DNA of 64,000 bases from Gonatopus flavifemur (GCA_018340375.1 JAFFJZ010000002.1:50984001-51048000); one strand, 5' to 3'. Positions 36,441-48,099 are shown, counted from the stretch's first letter. Notes: generated by a model not told the origin, from the sequence alone. Numbers and translations: made by a program.

Positions 36441-37660
36441 CATTTGTGTGCATTCGTTGCACAGACGAAACAACTTTTTTTCATCCGTTGAACTCGTTTT
36501 GCCCTCCAAAGAACAAAACTCCACAACTTTTATCCAACACTCAAGCAACACAAGTCCTTGACCCAGACACAAGAGTTGAAGGGAAAGGAAAAAGAAAGAG
36601 AAGCAGAGAGGGAGAGAAATCCAGTCGGTTCTTCAACTTGTTTTTTTCCTCTCATTCTTTGCCTTCAAAAGACCGAGAGATCTCATTCTCTGGTTCTCTT
36701 CGAAGGCTGAGTTCAGTCGATTTCACGCGTTTACCGCTAATCACGAACCTAATTGCTCTCCCACTGTTTTTCTTGACACACATTCACACATTTATACGTA
36801 CAAAAAGCATATCTCTCAGGTCTTTCTGCTCTCAACTCTCAGTGGTTCCGCCTCTAGCGGTGCGATGTTTTCCGCGGAGAAAATTTATGCCCTTTTCCGG
36901 ACATCGAGGCCAATCAACGGAGAAGAAGGAGGAGAAGGAGGAAGTAGAGGAAATAGTGGTGGGGTAACTCATGTATTCGAATGTATACGAATAGAGAGGA
37001 ATGAAAACGATGGAAAAAGAGAGAAAGAGAGAGGTACAGAGTAAGTAAGATAAAGGAAGAGTTTGAAATTAGTCGTAGAATAGGATACCCGTCGGTACAC
37101 GTGTATATGTGTACGCGCGTAGAATCGTGCTTAATCCAATCGCGGTCCTTAATAATCGAATAAAGCGGCCCACCTCTGCATCCCTGACGACATCTAAGCA
37201 GGTGGACGAGACTATGTTGGGTAGGGGGAGAGGGTGGATTGTTGAAACGATTGCACGTAGGATAGGAAATCCTCCTCCTTTCCTCCTCAACCATTTTCCT
37301 AGCTAACGTCTAGTACGGTATCGGATCGCGGCCATGTTGCCAGAATTGCCACCACCAACACCCACTTTTCTCTTCCCATTCTATCCTATCCCCCTGCCCC
37401 CACCCTCTTAATACCGACCATCTCTAACCCTCACACCACTGCCTAGTCATCTAGTTCTATACCCCGGGATTCGCTATGTAAATGTGAACCAACCCCTTTC
37501 CTTCCTATGCTCCTTCTCTAAAACTACCCCCTTGAATTCTGTCTCCCTTCTTCACCGTTTGTACGTCGTTCACCCCGACCACCCACGAACTGCCTTCAAC
37601 TATACCAACCTCTAAATCTAAGTCCACCCGTATACGGTACAGTCCACGCCAGCAAATGTT
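36441..37660. other. GC-rich island with purine and pyrimidine tracts
   Basis: It includes the longest open frame of the window (36446-36967, 173 codons), which lacks an ATG start, crosses a GA-rich tract and encodes Ser/Arg/Lys/Glu-rich low-complexity sequence; it is not accepted as a gene. Positions 36915-37060 are GA-rich. GCGGCCAT lies at 37328-37335. Positions 37340-37620 are C-rich (CCCCCTGCCCCCACCC), giving G-runs on the minus strand. Promoter, untranslated exon or enhancer are all possible. Confidence 0.35.
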
Positions 37661-39716
37661 ATATCCATGATAATGATACTATTCCCTACGAAAACTTTTG
37701 ATAATTATTCCAAGAGTAAGCAGACAAGAAAAAAGACAAAAAATACGAAATTTCATTGTTTATCTGTGGAATATATCTTTGAATGTGAATATTTTACAAC
37801 TTGAGTCGTGTGGTTTATCGATTCTTGGATGGTAGGAGCACTCTAAGAGATGTACGATAGCCGATCGAAATCAGTTGACCGCACGCTGGGTTGATTGTCG
37901 AAATTGGTGACACTCATCGTACACCGCATTCCAATGCATGCACAAATCAAAGTAGCGAACGAGGAAAAATAAAGGGAATTCTATCGAGTAATCGAATGTT
38001 CGAAATACCGTTACATATTCAAAACGTAGTGTTGATTTCAATTTAGTTGTGGTCGGATGAGAAAAGTTTCCCTCGTTTTATTCTTGTTCAAGAATTCATC
38101 AGTATTCATGTTTAGTTCTATCCAGAAGGGGTTGAAGTAATATGAGTTTCATACCCGGAAAGGTATATATACATTAACTGGTTAAATATAGCGAGCACCC
38201 TATTATTCCAAAAATCGTGTCATTTTCGTATTCTTGTTTTCATCACGAACGATTAACTTGAAATGAACCGGAGATGAAAGTTGTTTTTCTTGGAGGGATG
38301 GAGTGTTTTGTTGGGCTTAGGATCTTTTCGAACAACGTAATGTTGGATGGGAATGGAAATCGAAGAGCAAGGGTATCTGTGTGGAACATGAATTTACGAC
38401 TCGAAATTATTATCAAGTTGAGCCGATATTTCATAAGGACTTGACGAGGTTATTTGGAATCAGGTGCACCTCTCGAGGACCTCATTAACATGAGATGTGG
38501 GTAAACTTATTCGATCCGAAGCAGAATTTCCATGCATTATTCTAATGGGTTTTGATATTTTTTGGATGAAAGCTTCCGTATCAAGTCTATGCTCACTATG
38601 GATGCGTTTATATGCATTTATCAAGAGGGTGCTCGTTGCGCTCAAATTTCGTGGCAAATTACACATCGATTTACGAGGAGTTATCAAAGCAATGGAATAT
38701 CTCATTACGCGTAAAGAATGTTTCCCCAGCTGGTGCTTACAAAGGTTTGTAATCGTTCTTCCCACACAGTACAAATGTCTCTAAACTGTGAGAAAAATCG
38801 CTAGAAATTTCATGGAAAAATTCTCCGGTAATTCAGGCAGCAATTAACCAGAGGAAAAAACTCGGGAACATTACCGAGATTTTAGTAATTATATCAAAAA
38901 TGTGATTACTTTCCGATGAATTTCTGTGAATTTACACAAATTTTTTCTTTTTTAACGGTATAAAGTGCCTCAGAGGCATTGTGATATTACAGCTATATTC
39001 TAGGTTATTCTGGATTGCATGGGTTTATTTCATTACAAGCTTTGGGTGTTTCATAAATTATTCAGTCTATGAAATTGTGAGAAACGTTAGTTTAGATGAA
39101 AATAAAGATAAAACAAGCACATACTTTTCATTCTTCAACATAAACAAAAATTATGGACATTGATATGCATCAAGTCGCTGAAATTTTCTGATACACAACC
39201 AGATGTTTGATTTTTCTCATGAATTTGACAAAATTAACGAGCGGAACGAGCCCTTGTTTCAATTGTTGGATAGAACCATTAGAAAAATTTGCATTCAATT
39301 TTTATGACACTTTATTTTTACCAGGGGAGCAGCATTGAAATTACGATTATGCGAGTGCACGGAGCACCGTTTGTTATCTAAGAGAGTGGAATTCCTTGAT
39401 TAGAAACAACCTCTGTGACATCTCATATCAAATTCTGTAGCCAAGTGCAATCTATGAACTTCTCCCAAACTCTAGTTGATTATGAAATTCTTCATTTTCT
39501 TTCAAAAAAATTGTGTCAATTCTCGATTTTGTGATTCTTCTTCATCTTTGTTGGTTCACACAGAAGTTTTATCATGTACATTTTTTTGCTGGACTGTTTT
39601 AGATGGGAATTGTGGCCTCTAGAATTCCCACAAGATTTGAATCTAATGTGTTTGGGCGTATAAGTCCGCCATTTTGTGACAGAAAAAAAAACATTGAATA
39701 GTACATTTGTGTACCA
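37661..39716. other. AT-rich non-coding DNA
   Basis: No supported gene. Overlapping frames on both strands at 38460-38784 (95 and 104 codons) have ordinary composition but no domain I recognise. Without splice context they cannot be called. Confidence 0.35.
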
Positions 39717-40258
39717 ACCCTGTTACGAATAACCTATGGAATCTCATTGACGAATGGGAAAATGAATAGGTTTCAATGAAATTTATCAAAAATTCCACCA
39801 TTGGTAATAAGATTGATCAGAATATTTCTACCTGGGAAGGAGGTGAAGAGCATCTTCCAACATCACGCGAGGCGTTAAAGGCTCTACCTCTGTGGTGCAC
39901 ATAGTACTTTATGTAACAAAGTACGATTTGTAACTTTTTCGTATGTAAGAGCAACGCGCGAGCGCGAGGAACTTTTAATTCCTACCCTGTTACAGATAAT
40001 CTATAAAATCTCATCAACGAATGGGAAAATGAATGAGTTTCAATGAAATTCAATGATATTCAATCAGAAATTACACCATGCGTAATTCGTAGGATTCAAT
40101 AGAATATTCCCACGTGAGTAGTATAATAATGAGTACATTTGTTCGTAGTGTGGTATTCTCACCACTGATTTCCCCCCAGTCGCCAACAACACCGTTTTTA
40201 TGCCTTGAAACGCGCATGAAAACACGCGCAAATCGTACTGCGTTACATAAAAGTACTT
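39717..40258. repeat. Direct duplication plus inverted arms
   Basis: Segments 39717-39833 and 39984-40113 are diverged direct copies (both ACCCTGTTAC..., then CGAATGGGAAAATGAAT). Interleaved with them, AGTACTTTATGTAAC (39903 onward) is matched inversely by GTTACATAAAAGTACT ending near 40257, and both arms carry GTACGATTTG and CGCG-rich words. This suggests a diverged inverted-repeat element overlapping a local duplication. Confidence 0.5.
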
Positions 40259-40319
40259 CCTAGCCCCTAGATATGTAGTAAATATCATGTCAAGGTTGGT
40301 TCAATTTGAATCAGAATTT

Positions 40320-40962
40320 CCCAGACAGTACTGTAGGTGCTCGGAATGTTTTAGAAACGTGCCCGTGATTTCGCGACCCCTAATTCCAACAATTACGTTT
40401 CTAAAACATTTTTCAAACTTACATTGTCAAAACATGTATATGATTCATGAAAATTCCCCATTCCGTCGCTAACCTATGCCAACCTACAAAATACAACGTG
40501 ACTAATACATCAAAGATAGTGAAACCATATTGTTCTTCACATAATCAACTTATTCTCACTGCACAACATAAAAAATCATGAAAATAGACATATTGTTATA
40601 GACAGTAAAGCGAAGATGTTGAAAAGCGCTTTAGCGTCGAACTATTTTCCATTAAATCCAGCACTTCATAAGCTTATACGTGTCATTTATTACACACAAG
40701 ATGATTTTACTTGAATATGATTGATTGAGGAGCTGTTTTGGATGGAAATATCCGCAGATATGTTATCAATTTGATGATTTATAAAGACAAATTCAACATT
40801 TGTTAACTTATGGGAATGTAAATAAAAGAAACCAGGATATTTTCATGTTTTAAAAACATACATGCGGACCTTTTCAAAACGTCACAAAACGTTTCTGAAA
40901 CATTTTGTTTGTAACGAGGTACGTTTTGTGAATGTTTACAAAACGTCTTAGTGCTGTTTGGG
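40320..40962. repeat. CCCARACAGYACT-ended repeat (copy A), 643 bp
   Basis: Left end CCCAGACAGTACTGTAG and the reverse complement of the right end CCCAAACAGCACTAAGACG are terminal inverted repeats. Near both ends the words AAAACGT, GTTTTAGAAACGT and CAAAACGTTTC recur. The same ends bound 48100-48502. The middle is AT-rich and non-coding. Confidence 0.55.
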
Positions 40963-41403
40963 ATTCTTATTTGAAAAGATGTTTGATTTTTGGTCGGAAT
41001 ACGGGAATAGAACGACACAAATCATTTTGGTAATTTTCGATTAATATCAAGAAGAATGGGATTGTTTTCAACAAGAGGTTTTGATAATTGAATTTGTTTT
41101 TATTATTTCACTGCCTGTGTAGATTTTCATCCAATAATATCGAACTTTGTAGTGGGCATAACAATCGCTCCAAGACTGGCTGGTTTCACGACTCCGAAAA
41201 AAATATCCTAAATAAAATAGTGAAGAAGTGAGAAGAGGAGTGAATTTTGTGTACATATAATTCACGCTTCATGCCGCATTCTCATCATCCCACCCCCACC
41301 TGTCCCCTCCTCAATGATGCCACTGAGCGATTTTTGTTTGTTATTTCATTGGTCATGCTTCGTATTAAGGAATCTTGATTGTAAAATTTTGCTGGGTCTA
41401 GTA

Positions 41404-41664
41404 CCCGACTGGAAATTATCATAGGGTTCACCTGACATATGGTGAGGACCTAACAAGATCATCCGGGATACGGTATAACTTCTGAAATCCCAATCAGGAT
41501 TGGATGTGGGTGCTCCACGTAGGGATAGGCCCATTTCATCCTACTTAGGTTTCCCTTCAATTATCTTAGAAGGTTGAAATAGGTTTCTCTCGCTGTAATC
41601 TCATCAAGACCTTGTTAGGTTATCCTGAGATCAGGTACATATATGTTTGTAAAGTACAGTTTAA
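41404..41664 (+). repeat. Host repeat, left part, split by the Helentron-like element
   Basis: Positions 41404-41664 align with 53402-53769 (for example CCCGACTGGAAATTATCAT, then ACCTGACATATGGTGAG). The repeat resumes at 44958, directly after the 3.3-kb element, and matches 53770-53845. This copy lacks a 111-bp segment present at 53578-53688. Confidence 0.85.
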
Positions 41665-42468
41665 CCCCTTAAAAAAACTTCAAAAAAGTAAAAAAAACAA
41701 CGCCAAGTACATGAAAAAGTATTACAAAAGTATTTCAGTTTATGAATTTTGTTGATGAACTTGATTTTCTTTTCTCATATTATGTGATCAGCCAAAGAAC
41801 ACATCAGAGGAAAAAAAAGATCTGAAATCACTATCAAGTACCAAGTACACTTGACTGCATAAATGCTGCTTGAATATATCAATTAATATGTTGAATGAAT
41901 ACCATGAGTCAACAATACATAGATACCACCGATTTGCCATTCCCAAATCAATTTAAAGAAAACAGTCAATACAAATTCTTTTCCAATCATGACAATTTAC
42001 CATCATGGGACACTTGGCGTGGTCGATAAATGCTTTGGTTTGATACAGATGTTTTCTCAATTGCTAGGTTCAAGCGAACCTTGGATAATCAAAAACCTAA
42101 AGAATCGTCCACGCCAAGTGTCCCATGATGGTGAATTGTCATGATTGAAAAAGAATTTGTATTGACTGTTTTCTTTAGATTGATTTGGGAATGGCAAATC
42201 GGTGGTATCTATGTATTGTTGACTCATGGTATTTATTCAACATATTGATTGATATATTCAAGCAGCATTTATGCAGTCAAGTGTACTTGGTACTTAATAG
42301 TGATTCCAGATCTTTTTTTTTCCTCTGATGTTTTTTTTTGGCTGATTACATAATATGAGGAAGGAAAATCAAGTTGATCAACAAAATTCATAAGCTGAAA
42401 TACTTTTGTAATACTTTTTCATGTACTTGGCGTTGTTTTTTTTACTTTTTTGAAGTTTTTTTTAGGGG
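41665..42468. repeat. Fold-back: 358-bp inverted arms with 86-bp loop
   Basis: The left arm 41665-42022 and right arm 42109-42468 are reverse complements with scattered differences. Each arm carries the element's terminal CCCC...CGCCAAGTACATG block at its outer end, so the whole left terminus is duplicated inversely. The loop 42023-42108 includes AGGTTCAAGCGAACCT. Transcription through it would give a long double-stranded RNA. The second element (61851-63370) carries only one arm. Confidence 0.9.
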
Positions 42469-43752
42469 ATTTCACCCATTTTTTTGAATGCTCCTCAAGG
42501 AGTAATTCAATCTTCACATACTGTTTCAGTCCACGGAAAAAAGAAAACAGATCAATTTATCATGTAGGATCACAATGCGTTGCTTCAAGTCTTCAAATCG
42601 AAATTTTTACAAAATATATTCTGCAATAATATTGGGCTATTACAAGATCTGTAATAACACTCAGTATGCATTGTTCTCCATTGAAGGGCCAATAACGGCA
42701 TCACGTTTATTTCTCAAGTCAATGAGTTTTTGAAGAATTGTGATGATCCAATACATTGTCAATAATGGAAAATCATTGTACTGTCATCTGTTGCGATTCT
42801 CATGAACTTTCTTGTGATTGTTTCATTGTGTGATATATTCAATGTCCGCAATGCTGGATATGAAATCGAAATACTTTATAAAACTGTATTTGGAGAATTG
42901 TTTTTAGTTTGACTTCCAGTTTGAGATAAGGTTCACATTATAATAATTAAGAGAATTGATTTTCAGAAAAGTTGAAATGGTGGAGATGGAAATGATGTCT
43001 TCGAAATGACATTCAATTACTAAGAAGAGAAAATAATTATAGCCCTTTCGCACAATTCAAGAAATCATAAATATTGTTATGTAATATAATGAGTTGAATA
43101 AGATTTACCAAAGGTGAAATGGCATAATGATGTCATCTTAGACGTCAACAGTATACTAGAATACTTCATATTTCAGAAGAATCCAGAGAATCTATCATAA
43201 CTTACTTTCTCTGAAAGGAAACATCTCATGGGATATTTGGTCCAATTGTTGCTATTGATAGATTCCAAGAGGTAATTGTTCAAGACAATCTCAATGTGGA
43301 TAAATAAATGTCTGTAAGGAAATGTGATTTTATTTCTCGATTACTACAAAATTAATATCTTTTCTCATTCTCATGATTAAAGACTGTATCATGAATTATG
43401 ATTTATAAATTGAGTTTATGTTCAATGAAATTCGGCAACAGTGAACTCAATTCTTACGTTAGATGCATTTCAATAATATGTAGGTTACTTTGCTCAGCGG
43501 AGAGTGGTCTTACTCCAACCATCTCCCAAGTCAGACCCCCTTATGTTCTTTGGAGACTTTTCATTCAATCAGCTTGTTCGATGTATCACCGGAGGCATCA
43601 TTAGGTACTGATTATTTGTCAGTAGGTGTGACAAATATCTATAATGATACATCAAGCAAGCTGAATCGTTGACAAACATAATGGGTCCGGCTTAGACACA
43701 GTCCAAATTGGACCACTCTCCTCTATTTTTTAAATATGGGTTGGTATTTGAT
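42469..43752. other. Interior of the Helentron-like element, including a nested hairpin
   Basis: AT-rich DNA absent from the second copy at 61.9-63.4 kb. At 43499-43721 an inverted pair GGAGAGTGGTC / GACCACTCTCC encloses a second pair (TTCAATCAGCTTG near 43563 and CAAGCTGAATC near 43657), suggesting a small nested MITE. No frame here is convincing as coding. Confidence 0.45.
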
Positions 43753-44345
43753 TCAATCCATTAGCTCATCTTCATCCACAGGAACTTTCTGGATGGTGTC
43801 ATGGTCAGGGAATTGCCATGAACCAATCATTTCTTCTGCATTCACTTGACGGTCTTTATCTGTAAAGAGAATGTGGAGAAAAAAGAATCACATCAATCGT
43901 CATATATTTCCTCAAGTATTATGCTATGAATCTCAGATCCTTCCCAACACACTGAAATAACTTAAATAATTCACTGACAACAGGGGTCGCATGTGGGTTG
44001 TGGGGGCTGTACCCGCTACTGCTCTGGGTGTGATTATAAAGTATTATCTACTACTATTATGATTGCAGATTGCAGAAGCCAGAACTTTTGCTAATATTAC
44101 CATAGTTGCAGAGGTTCTGATCTGAAACATAAAAAATTAACCACAAAGTAAATTTCTCATACCAAAACATATTCTATTTTGTAAAAGACACGAAAATAGT
44201 AAATAAACTTATCTGATTATGTGATCCTGTCCAGTTTTTCACCTTCATCCTTGCTATCTTCAAAATCTTCATGTGAAATCACGTGCAATTTCTTTCTCAC
44301 GTACGTGCACGCATAAAAGCACTCTTCCGCTTCACACAATAAATT
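43753..44345 (-). CDS. Captured two-exon gene fragment inside the Helentron-like element
   Basis: Exon A (44345 to 44243) reads an open frame with CEAEECFYACTYV and then HEDFEDSKDE, ending GATGAAG before a GTGAAA donor. Exon B (43859 to 43753) follows the acceptor TTCTCTTTACAG. Joining them restores the frame (G plus AT gives Asp) and continues KDRQVNAEEMIGSWQFPDHD to an acidic tail ELMD and a TGA stop. The intron is 383 bp. The protein-like composition, splice signals and phase agreement support a real 3'-terminal coding segment taken from a host gene or an unknown element gene. Upstream of 44345 the frame meets a stop, so the 5' part is missing or spliced from elsewhere. The fragment lies antisense to the element as oriented by its hairpin. 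The copy at 62470-62572 retains exon A only, with three base changes, all replacement, so there is no sign of purifying selection. Family not recognised. Confidence 0.5.
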
Positions 44346-44920
44346 TTAAAACTGTTTTAATTTTATGAAAATAAATAAACTCCATACTTCAATGGGAAGA
44401 ATTTATTAAATTCGAAATTTCGTATCGGCGTGTGATAATGATTCTCAACCTTTAATCAACAGAAAAGTAATCTCTCACTCTCTCACAAATTTGTTTGGGT
44501 TGTATTGACATTTCAATGAAACACGTGTCTTTGGATCACAGCTGATCGCGGTCTGGTTATGTTTCGAAATCGTGTTATCGATTGATACAACTGAGAGTCG
44601 AGTTCCGGAACAAAGTCGCGAAGAAAATATTTCGAGGCACTGAAAAACGCAAATAAGAATCGAATCTGAAATATTATGATACAAAATAGAATCGAAATTA
44701 AGATACCTCAGTGAATACTTCACCGATTGGATTGGAAGATATCTCAATCGAGAGCAAAAAATCGTATCTACAGCATAAAATTGGTTTATATTTGAAATAC
44801 GTGATCACATCGAAACAATTCAAGAAATAAGAACTGAACCTCAAAACTTACTGTAAAAGAGAAGCGGCAGCGACATTCGCATTTGCACTTAATATACAAT
44901 TTATATAAAAAATTTTTTCC
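44346..44920 (-). other. Shared non-coding part of the Helentron-like element, possibly captured 5' sequence
   Basis: It is about as well conserved in the second copy (61888-62469) as the rest. A 90-codon frame is preserved in both (44475-44747 here), but it begins with TTG, and at least eight residues differ between copies, so it is probably not translated. ATCGATAAC words resemble insect DRE promoter sites, making captured promoter or 5' UTR DNA conceivable. Confidence 0.35.
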
Positions 44921-44935
44921 CATGTACTTGGCGTC

Positions 44936-44953
44936 GAGACGCTGCCGCGTCTC
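44936..44953 (+). other. 3' terminal hairpin of the Helentron-like element
   Basis: GAGACGC and GCGTCTC form a perfect 7-bp stem with a TGCC loop, followed by TTGA and then the insertion boundary. The equivalent stem at 61855-61872 in the second copy has a changed loop (GGTA, read on plus) and an intact stem, consistent with structural constraint on the end. Confidence 0.8.
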
Positions 44954-44957
44954 TTGA

Positions 44958-45031
44958 TAAAGTGAATGCAAAAATGTCTCAATTTCAAATTGTATATTCC
45001 TGGGTGAAATAAGTTTTCTCTAAATTAGGAA
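44958..45031 (+). repeat. Host repeat, right part
   Basis: TAAAGTGAATGCAAAAATG and following sequence match 53770-53845, completing the repeat interrupted by the 3.3-kb element. Confidence 0.85.
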
Positions 45032-47408
45032 ATGTTCAATGTCTCGCATCTATTATGGCATAATGTGATTGAGTCTCAATGATACAATCAAAGTATGTCT
45101 GTAAACTACACGTGGTGTACTGAAGTAGGTACAATGATGGATACATCATGCAATAGTCTGAAATGCATGCATGATTGGTCAATGATGTGTTCACTTCTCA
45201 TACAGTCAATTGTGAGATCGTGAACGACTTCAAAGCATCCATGATTGTACAATCATTAACCCATTTATTTGATAGGAAGTTACTTAAGGTTCCTACGGTT
45301 AGCCCCAGTCTGGCCGAAGTTTAATTTTCTACATTAAGATATATAAAATAATTCCCGTACATCACAGAATATCTCAGTGGCAACATCAAAATGTCTTGGT
45401 AATATCACAGCAATATTCTGAAACATCACTGAACCAATCTGTACTGTTTGGGTTGCCAATGATAATATAAGTAATTTACCAGTGATCTTACAACCCATGT
45501 GTGTATGAACCATTGGCTCAATCATGGACCATGCCTGGCATAAGATCTGCCGCAACTTGTCTTGAACAATTAACCAACTTGGCCCAGGCTTGGGAATGAT
45601 AAGATTAGGAAAAGCTTGAGCCAATTGTTTTTCCGAACCTAGTACAAATGATCCGCCAAACATCAACCAATGCTTCTTCCATCCCAGATATTGATGAAAA
45701 GAGTAATTTGATTTATATTTCAACTTGACTTTCCCCCTCGGAGTACCGTACATGAATCATGTTGAAACAATGGATTAAATGTGCAAAAACCGGGACAAGC
45801 TTCGATTTTTTTTAGTCTTGTCAATACCTGAATGGGAAAATCATCTTGAGAGCCTGTAAAGAGTTCTTCAAGATCAGTTGATTTAAATAAGAATATCTAT
45901 CGGTATATCACGGTATCTATCTTATTGTATGAAACTAGAATGTGTGATTAATCATGAGGAGAAGATTGGGCCGGTCTTGGCCCGATGGTTATGCATAAGG
46001 CTTTAGCCATTGTAAAATTGGAATTCGGTCACTAATTGGAAATATTGTGCCACTAATGTGAACAACATCGGTTTAATTGTTCCTAATGAACGCTTGTGCC
46101 AAGCTTGCACCAAGCGCAATAGTTATTCTAAAGATATGAACAAATGTACCATGACTGACTATCCATTAGCTCCATCCAATCAGTCCATCGAAATCCATTC
46201 GAAACAGCCAGACAATCCTGGGACAAGCTCGGGTTTTTTCTCAGTCTTGTCAATGCTTGCGTGGGAAGGTCCTCTCAAGCTGGGCACAATTATTCTTCTG
46301 TTTCCACATGATTCACGTACGGTATCCTGAGAAAGAGACACATAAACTCACATATGGAGCAAATACTTCTTCCACAAAAAGTGTCTGTGGTCAAAAAAGC
46401 ATTCCTTGATGCTTGGTGAATCAATTCATCGAGGTCTGTCAAAACCATTGGTCCCAGCTTGTGCTGTTCTTTCCATCTCCAAGTCAGGGCCAAGCTTCGT
46501 GAGATTGGGTCAGGTAAGTGTGAAGAGGTCTTGTGTCAAGCTTGGTTCCCTAGGACAAATTACTTTAATCATCACCTAGCCCTCGCGATTCCTCATTAGA
46601 CTCTTGAGAGGGACTTGCAAGGATTGATTCTCATCAACCATCGCAATAACCTCGAGAATTACCAGAGTAATTTTTACTAGGGTCCAAAATGGAATCAATT
46701 GTTCATATACACATGGGTGTTTGGATAAGATTTGAATGTCAAAATTCTACCATACCAGATGCCTATGAATCAATAGTATTGACACAGTTCTGAATGTTGA
46801 ACTGGCCTTCACGTAGAATGATGTTATCATTTCAAATTTGGTAGCTTTAGATTTGCCAGGACTGTCAACTTTGGCAATTAGTACTGAGTCAGCATCGATT
46901 TGCGTTTCTGTTTTCCTGTGGGATGGTAGGGAACTTTCCAAATGTCAAGTCCTCCATTATTTTGAAAAATCTTTTGTGAATAAATGGAACTGTCCTTATA
47001 TTACGGGATCCAGAAATTCGAGAAGATTCTAAGAGAATTCCAGTATACGTTACTCTGAATGGGATATCAATAATTTTCTGAATTTCGTTTCGTTTCCTAG
47101 AATTTCTGATCCATAGAACATCAGCTCAGGTATTTTCATAGTATTATGTTAATTTTCTTTTGTAACAGATAGATTACAGAGTGATTTTTTCTTAATCCAG
47201 TTCGCTTCTCACCGAGAAGGAATATTCATCATTGATCGATTACTTTATGGAACAAACAAATTCTGAGACAGAAAAGACTGAAAAATGTCCCATTCTGCGT
47301 GGAGAATTCCTGCCGACTGCAAAACCGATTTGCGCTATATGAAAAGTAGTCTGAAATTCGTTGCGTCAAATGAATATGGATGTCTTCAAACTGAGCACTG
47401 AAAATCGA
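45032..47408. repeat. Degenerate dispersed repeats
   Basis: Words such as GCCAAGCTTG, GGGACAAGC and CAGTCTTGTCAAT recur. Segment 45785-45860 resembles 46212-46290, a reverse-strand copy lies at 56330-56450, and 46290-46378 resembles 58800-58890. The 139-codon minus-strand frame at 45334-45753 overlaps this vocabulary and has no recognisable domain, so it is not called. Confidence 0.45.
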
Positions 47409-47409
47409 T

Positions 47410-47744
47410 CCCGGAAATACTTATTTGGATCTATGTAGATGTAATTGGATCTTGCTAGATCTACAAAATGAAAAATGCAGACCTATTTGGATCTGGATGG
47501 ATCTAGTGAGATCTACGTGAATCTGAATGACCGAAAATTTCCCCTTGAGAATTCCAATTTGCGTTCATAGACAGTCTATTTCCTCCACTTTTAGATTGTT
47601 ACTCAGCATTTAAGGGTTGTAGAAAAAATTGATTAGATCTCCATGAATCTAAATACATTTATGTCAACTCAAACCGCATTAATTTTCTTATACTTCAGAT
47701 CTACGAAGATCTAATCCATTAGATCTAAATTAATTTTTCCCGGG
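47410..47744. repeat. GATCT decamer-phased repeat, copy 1
   Basis: It is bounded by CCCGGAAATACTTATTTGGATC on the left and, as reverse complement on the right, CCCGGGAAAAATTAATTTAG. GATCT or one-base variants fall at 47428, 47438, 47448 and 47458, then 47480, 47490, 47500, 47510 and 47520, exactly 10 bp apart within each run. Further GATCT words near the right end keep 10- or 14-bp spacing. Non-coding. Confidence 0.75.
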
Positions 47745-48099
47745 CAATTCAATTGCTATGATAGTATAATTAAAGTTCATATGAAGTTGCTTGAAGAATC
47801 ACAAATTTCCATAAAATTTCAGATGTATCAAGAAGATCCAGGTTGAAATAAGGGATAATTATGCGATTCTTCTTGTTTGTACCTAGGTTTCGAATCCTTC
47901 GAAATTCGGGAATGTTTCATATACCTGAAATTCCATTCAACTTCACTGGAAAAGTGAGAGAAATTTTGAATATTATAATGAAAACTCCATGCGTAAACTG
48001 CTCCATGTACATTTATATAAAATTTTCGCGCCCATTTTTTGCAGGGCGAAAGAGAAAAGGAGAATAATTTATCAATCCCTGTGATTTCGCCAATCCCTA
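47745..48099. other. Non-coding spacer between repeats
   Basis: AT-rich. Overlapping short frames on both strands have no recognisable domain. Confidence 0.3.

Larger units (their letters stand above)
41665..44957 (+). mobile_element. Helentron/Helitron-like element, 3.3 kb, non-autonomous
   Basis: The element begins CCCCTTAAAAAAACTTC and ends TCTCTTGA. A subterminal repeat CGCCAAGTACATG lies 36 bp inside the left end (41701-41713); its inverse CATGTACTTGGCG lies at 44921-44933, just before a hairpin GAGACGCTGCCGCGTCTC (44936-44953), which is four bases from the right end. The flanks join to TTAATAAAG, exactly the uninterrupted sequence at 53766-53774, so insertion was between A and T without target duplication. 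Asymmetric subterminal inverted repeats, a 3' hairpin and duplication-free insertion are hallmarks of Helentron-type Helitrons. The terminal bases are not canonical TC...CTRR. No Rep/helicase frame is present. It carries a gene fragment (43753-44345, minus) and an inverted copy of its own left end. Confidence 0.65.

Noticed and set aside
36446..36967. 173-codon plus-strand open frame, the longest in the window
   Set aside because: It starts without ATG and its translation is low-complexity Ser/Arg/Lys/Glu/Phe tracking GA- and CT-rich DNA, with no domain and no splice context.
38460..38784. Opposing 95- and 104-codon frames
   Set aside because: Ordinary composition on both strands but no family resemblance, no exon borders and no reason to prefer either.
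44475..44747. 90-codon frame conserved in both Helentron-like copies (also 62068-62340)
   Set aside because: It begins with TTG, and the copies differ mainly at replacement sites, so shared openness reflects recent common origin rather than a protein.
45334..45753. 139-codon minus-strand frame
   Set aside because: It lies in the degenerate GCCAAG-type repeat and has no recognisable domain.
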